From the NCBI GenBank assembly GCA_024233455.1, contig JACKPP010000001.1, forward strand, positions 872,723 to 936,722: 64,000 nt of DNA, read 5' to 3'. The translations under genes were made by a program, and so were the position numbers. This document shows, piece after piece, positions 61,388 through 64,000 of this stretch. Position 1 is the stretch's first letter. Every line of letters starts with the position of its first letter. This DNA is from Chlamydiales bacterium. GTDB lineage: Bacteria > Chlamydiota > Chlamydiia > Chlamydiales > JACKPQ01. The notes beneath the pieces are model-generated. The model was not told the DNA's origin. It searched no databases and was given only the letters and a program-made list of their open reading frames with translations.

Positions 61388-62181
61388 CCGATTCCTACCA
61401 ACTGATTGATAGCGGAGAAGGGGAAAAGCTAGAACGATTTGGCCAATTCCTCATTCAGCGTCCCTGCGCTCAGGCCTTATGGCCGCGCTGCGCTGCCGAT
61501 AAATGGACGCCTGATGCCAGATTCACTCGTGATCCAGGCGGCGTGTGGGATAAAAAACTATCTAGTGGCTGGGAAATGGCTTTTCGCGGTTTTAAATTTC
61601 ATATCAAGCAAACAGACTTTGGCCATATGGGGATTTTTCCGGAACATGCCATGCATTGGGATTGGATGGAAAAGTGCATTCAGAGTAAACCAGCGCGCGT
61701 GCTAAATCTATTTGCCTACTCTGGTGCAGCCACTCTGGCACTAGCTAAAGCGGGGGCAAAAGTGTGCCATCTAGATGCTTCCAATGGCATGGTAGATTGG
61801 GCGCGACAAAACGCGCAGCTAAACAACTTGCAAGATGCCCCCATACGCTGGATTGTCGATGATGCGATGAAATTTTTGCGTCGCGAAATCAAGCGAGAAT
61901 CTTTCTATGAAGGAGTGATACTTGATCCGCCTTCCTTTGGACGTGGCAAACAAGGGCAGGTTTTTAAAATTGAAGACGACTTACCCGAGCTTATCGCATT
62001 GTGTCAACAGGTGCTATCTGATAAGCCGCTTTTTACCCTTCTTTCTTGTCATACGCCTGGAATTACTCCGCTTGTCTTGCACCATCTTCTTGGTGGGGGA
62101 GAGTGTGGTGAGATGACGATTTCGGGATCTGGTACGCACGATCTTCCGTGTGGTAGCTTTGCAAGGCGCGCCTATGCTTAA
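61384..62181 (+). CDS. SAM-dependent rRNA methyltransferase, RlmI/RlmK-like (265 aa)
   Basis: Class I methyltransferase with VLNLFAYSGAATLALAKAGA (SAM site), LDASNGMVDWARQNAQLN and the RNA-methylase NPPY-type site as LDPPSFGRG. Lacks the N-terminal PUA domain of RlmI. The exact target is unknown. Overlaps cinA by 4 bp. Confidence 0.87.
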   Translation: MTDSYQLIDSGEGEKLERFGQFLIQRPCAQALWPRCAADKWTPDARFTRDPGGVWDKKLSSGWEMAFRGFKFHIKQTDFGHMGIFPEHAMHWDWMEKCIQSKPARVLNLFAYSGAATLALAKAGAKVCHLDASNGMVDWARQNAQLNNLQDAPIRWIVDDAMKFLRREIKRESFYEGVILDPPSFGRGKQGQVFKIEDDLPELIALCQQVLSDKPLFTLLSCHTPGITPLVLHHLLGGGECGEMTISGSGTHDLPCGSFARRAYA

Positions 62182-62956
62182 AATCACCAGCGCTCAAAAT
62201 CCCCGTCTCAAAGCGGCGCATAAACTCAAAGACCGTAAAGAGCGCAACCAGACGGGTCTCTTTGTCATTGAAGGTTACCGTGAAATTTCAAGAGCTCAAA
62301 AAATTGAAATCGAAACCATCTTTATCTGTCCTGAGCTTTATCTGGGCAGTAACGAAAACGCCCTGATTCAAAGTCGAAATGCCGAGATCATCGAGCTCAC
62401 GCCTGATCTTTTTAAAAAACTTTCCTTTCGCGACCGCCCTGATGGCCTTTTTGCGATTGCCAAACAACCCAGATCTACCATCGATGACCTGGTGCTTTCT
62501 GCCAACCCCTTTCTCGTTGTGGCCGAAGCTATCGAAAAGCCAGGCAATCTGGGATCAATCCTGCGCTCTTGCGATGCTACAGGTGTCGATGGTTGTATCG
62601 TTGCTGATCGCTGCACCGATATTTACAACCCCAATGTAGTAAGAGCAAGCGTTGGAACCCTTTTTACTGTTCCTACTATTGAGATGCCCGGTGATGAGCT
62701 GCTGGCGTGGTTAAAAAAACGTGGCATCGCCATCGTTGCAACAACGCCTGATACCTCGTTAGAATACACCCATGCCAACCTCAAAGGACCAGTTGCCATC
62801 GCTGTTGGTACTGAGCAGCTAGGGCTTTCACAACAATGGCTCGATCAAGCCGACATCAAAGTCCGCATTCCCATGCTGGGAGAAGCTGATTCCCTCAACG
62901 TTGCTGCTGCCACCACCCTTATGCTTTATGAAGTTCTCCGTCAACGTTCTCTTTGA
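62174..62956 (+). CDS. SpoU-family RNA 2'-O-ribose methyltransferase (260 aa)
   Basis: TrmH/RlmB-like SPOUT enzyme. Substrate-binding N-terminal domain (about 1-95), then the knot with EAIEKPGNLGSILRSCDATG, VAIAVGTEQLGLSQ and SLNVAAATTLMLYE motifs. ATG at 62174 lies within the end of the upstream gene. Confidence 0.9.
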   Translation: MLKITSAQNPRLKAAHKLKDRKERNQTGLFVIEGYREISRAQKIEIETIFICPELYLGSNENALIQSRNAEIIELTPDLFKKLSFRDRPDGLFAIAKQPRSTIDDLVLSANPFLVVAEAIEKPGNLGSILRSCDATGVDGCIVADRCTDIYNPNVVRASVGTLFTVPTIEMPGDELLAWLKKRGIAIVATTPDTSLEYTHANLKGPVAIAVGTEQLGLSQQWLDQADIKVRIPMLGEADSLNVAAATTLMLYEVLRQRSL

Positions 62957-63524
62957 AGACAACCACTTGCTCATCGTAGAAAAGCCTGCTGGCGTCCTCA
63001 CTCAAGGTAATCAAAATGAAGACGGTTTAGAAGAATTATTGCGTCAGAAGCACCGTTTTTTGCACTGCGTTCACCGTTTAGACAAACCCGTAAGTGGGAT
63101 TGTGGTATTTGCCAAATCTAGCAAGGCGCTTTCCAGACTAAATGTTTCTCAACGAGAAAGCCTATGGACCAAAAAATACCTAGCTAGAGTTGAAGGGAGA
63201 TTATCTGGCAGTGGGACGCTCAAGCACCATCTCATCCACGGTGATCACCGCGCCGAAATTCATCCTGAAGGCAAGCTTTCTATTTTAGATTACACCGTCT
63301 TAGAAGAAGGGGACACCACTTTACTTGAAATTACCTTACGCACCGGCCGCTATCACCAAATTCGCGCGCAACTTAGCGCCATAGGTCATCCCATTCTTGG
63401 TGATCATAAATACGGAAGCCAGTCAGCGGCACAAGCCATTGCTTTGCATCACAGCTTCCTATCATTTCCGCATCCGGTAAAACCAGAGCTTATCACCATA
63501 CAGCTTGCTACAAACCGCTTTTAG
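62928..63524 (+). CDS. RluA-family pseudouridine synthase (198 aa)
   Basis: FEDNHLLIVEKPAGVLTQ start, catalytic HRLDKPVSGIVVFAK and GRYHQIRAQLSAIGHPILGD. No S4 domain, so short RluA/RsuA-type. Overlaps the previous gene by 29 bp, ATG at 62928. Confidence 0.9.
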   Translation: MKFSVNVLFEDNHLLIVEKPAGVLTQGNQNEDGLEELLRQKHRFLHCVHRLDKPVSGIVVFAKSSKALSRLNVSQRESLWTKKYLARVEGRLSGSGTLKHHLIHGDHRAEIHPEGKLSILDYTVLEEGDTTLLEITLRTGRYHQIRAQLSAIGHPILGDHKYGSQSAAQAIALHHSFLSFPHPVKPELITIQLATNRF

Positions 63525-63789
63525 ATTGGTCCGCGATCCACTCACAGACTTCACTATAGCGACTGCTACATTGAGCATTTTGCATCGGACCAAACCACAT
63601 CTCCCAAGGCGCGTTATCTTCGGGAGCATTCGCTTGGCGCGCGCGAATAGCAAAAATAAATGGGCCTTCAGGAGTTTCAAACCTATACGTTGCACCCACC
63701 AAGTCTTCTGGTAAGGGGCTAGATAGCTCGGTATCGATTAAATTTGAGTGTCTGGCTTTAAACAAAAAAACCAATATTTTTTTAAGCAT
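63508..63789 (-). CDS. Unknown small protein (93 aa)
   Basis: No family recognised. A hydrophobic N-terminus (about 1-10, LKKILVFLF) precedes a soluble part with Trp-rich EMWFGPMQNAQ and CEWIADQSKSGL. It is convergent with the RluA gene by 17 bp and divergent from the adhesin-like gene. Confidence 0.55.
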   Translation of the reverse strand: MLKKILVFLFKARHSNLIDTELSSPLPEDLVGATYRFETPEGPFIFAIRARQANAPEDNAPWEMWFGPMQNAQCSSRYSEVCEWIADQSKSGL

Positions 63790-63807
63790 TCATGTATATA
63801 AAAAATA

Positions 63808-64000
63808 GTGGACCACAAAGGCTTAAAGCTTCTCATTGCAGCTGCGTGCAGCTGTGCCCTTTTAGCATCTCCGTCTGGCCATCAGATCAAGCATGGCAAG
63901 GCGAGCTTGCAACGTACTCCGGATGGAATAACCATTCAATCTGGAAAACGCACCATCATTCACTGGGATCAATTCGGCATCTCCAAAAATGAAACCGTAC
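63808..64000 (+). CDS. 5' end of a filamentous-haemagglutinin-type secreted protein (partial)
   Basis: The frame is open from a stop at 63799-63801 to the window edge. With GTG at 63808, a signal peptide (about 1-20, LKLLIAAACSCALLAS) is followed by a two-partner-secretion-domain start: ASLQRTPDGITIQSGKRTII then HWDQFGISKNETV, the pattern of FHA/HxuA-type exoproteins. A TpsB partner is not in view. Start codon without a ribosome site is uncertain. Confidence 0.7.
   Translation, partial: MDHKGLKLLIAAACSCALLASPSGHQIKHGKASLQRTPDGITIQSGKRTIIHWDQFGISKNETV

Overview
The window comes from a chlamydia outside the classical Chlamydiaceae (a Waddlia-, Criblamydia- or Simkania-like lineage; the genus cannot be fixed from this stretch). 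The evidence is three MOMP-like outer-membrane porins in a row, a chlamydial-order type III secretion cluster (sctJ, a CT560-type gene, sctL, sctR, sctS, sctT), and several blocks whose gene order matches, from memory, Chlamydia trachomatis: pseudouridine synthase-gpmA-nifS-like-nifU-like with birA-rodA nearby; rpsL-rpsG-fusA-rpsJ next to a Tsp-type protease; obg-rpmA-rplU next to a metal ABC transporter; nrdR-dksA-lspA. Base composition is moderate and coding density is high, with many 4-base overlaps between genes.

Layout. 0-5 kb: tail of an unknown gene and three MOMP-like genes on the minus strand, each with an intrinsic terminator and two with a clear TTGACA-18-TAnnnn promoter. 5-9.2 kb: type III secretion operon. 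9.2-12.3 kb: hemH with two glycosyltransferases; the GT9 gene has no ATG/GTG/TTG at its real 5' end. 12.4-17 kb: P1B metal ATPase, a membrane-anchored EEP-fold hydrolase and a GDP-mannose dehydratase with a signal-like N-terminus. 17-20.7 kb: amino-acid binding lipoprotein, DUF4143-type ATPase and three lineage-specific genes, two of which share a repeated [ST]E[IF]xR[DE]xAG motif. 20.7-32.6 kb: housekeeping (glgP, pit, phosphate accessory protein, pseudouridine synthase, gpmA, degenerate NifS/NifU pair, birA, rodA). 33-36 kb: small lipoprotein, TolC-like lipoprotein and multicopper oxidase, probably copper defence. 36-42 kb: ribosomal/EF-G operon, lipase, Tsp protease, tRNA-Phe. 42.2-46.8 kb: accessory island after tRNA-Phe with two truncated insertion sequences, a DUF2442/frameshifted DUF4160 pair, unknown genes, a leucine-rich repeat protein and the second copy of a 168-bp inverted-repeat element. 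46.8-50.9 kb: complete EmrAB-TolC-like efflux operon. 51-54.2 kb: a tandemly duplicated, recombining family of hydrophobic proteins of unknown function. 54.2-64 kb: obg/L27/L21, zinc/manganese ABC transporter, tRNA-Ser, nrdR-dksA-lspA, cinA, RNA-modifying enzymes, and at the edge the start of a filamentous-haemagglutinin-type secreted protein.

Observations that go beyond annotation: (1) a pair of 168-bp MITE-like elements 43 kb apart, about 96% identical, with TA-flanked 19-bp terminal inverted repeats that differ by a compensatory base-pair change; (2) a group of unlinked genes (hemH, zntA-like, gpmA, znuA-like, the DUF4143 ATPase) that lack a Shine-Dalgarno sequence and whose predicted -10 box ends only 6-8 nt before the ATG, which predicts leaderless mRNAs; (3) a GT9 gene that seems to start at ATC behind a GGAG; (4) the mosaic hydrophobic paralogue array; (5) the two-gene shared peptide motif; (6) NifS-like and DksA-like proteins that have lost signature residues. 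All functional calls rest on reading motifs and context by eye; no search was run.
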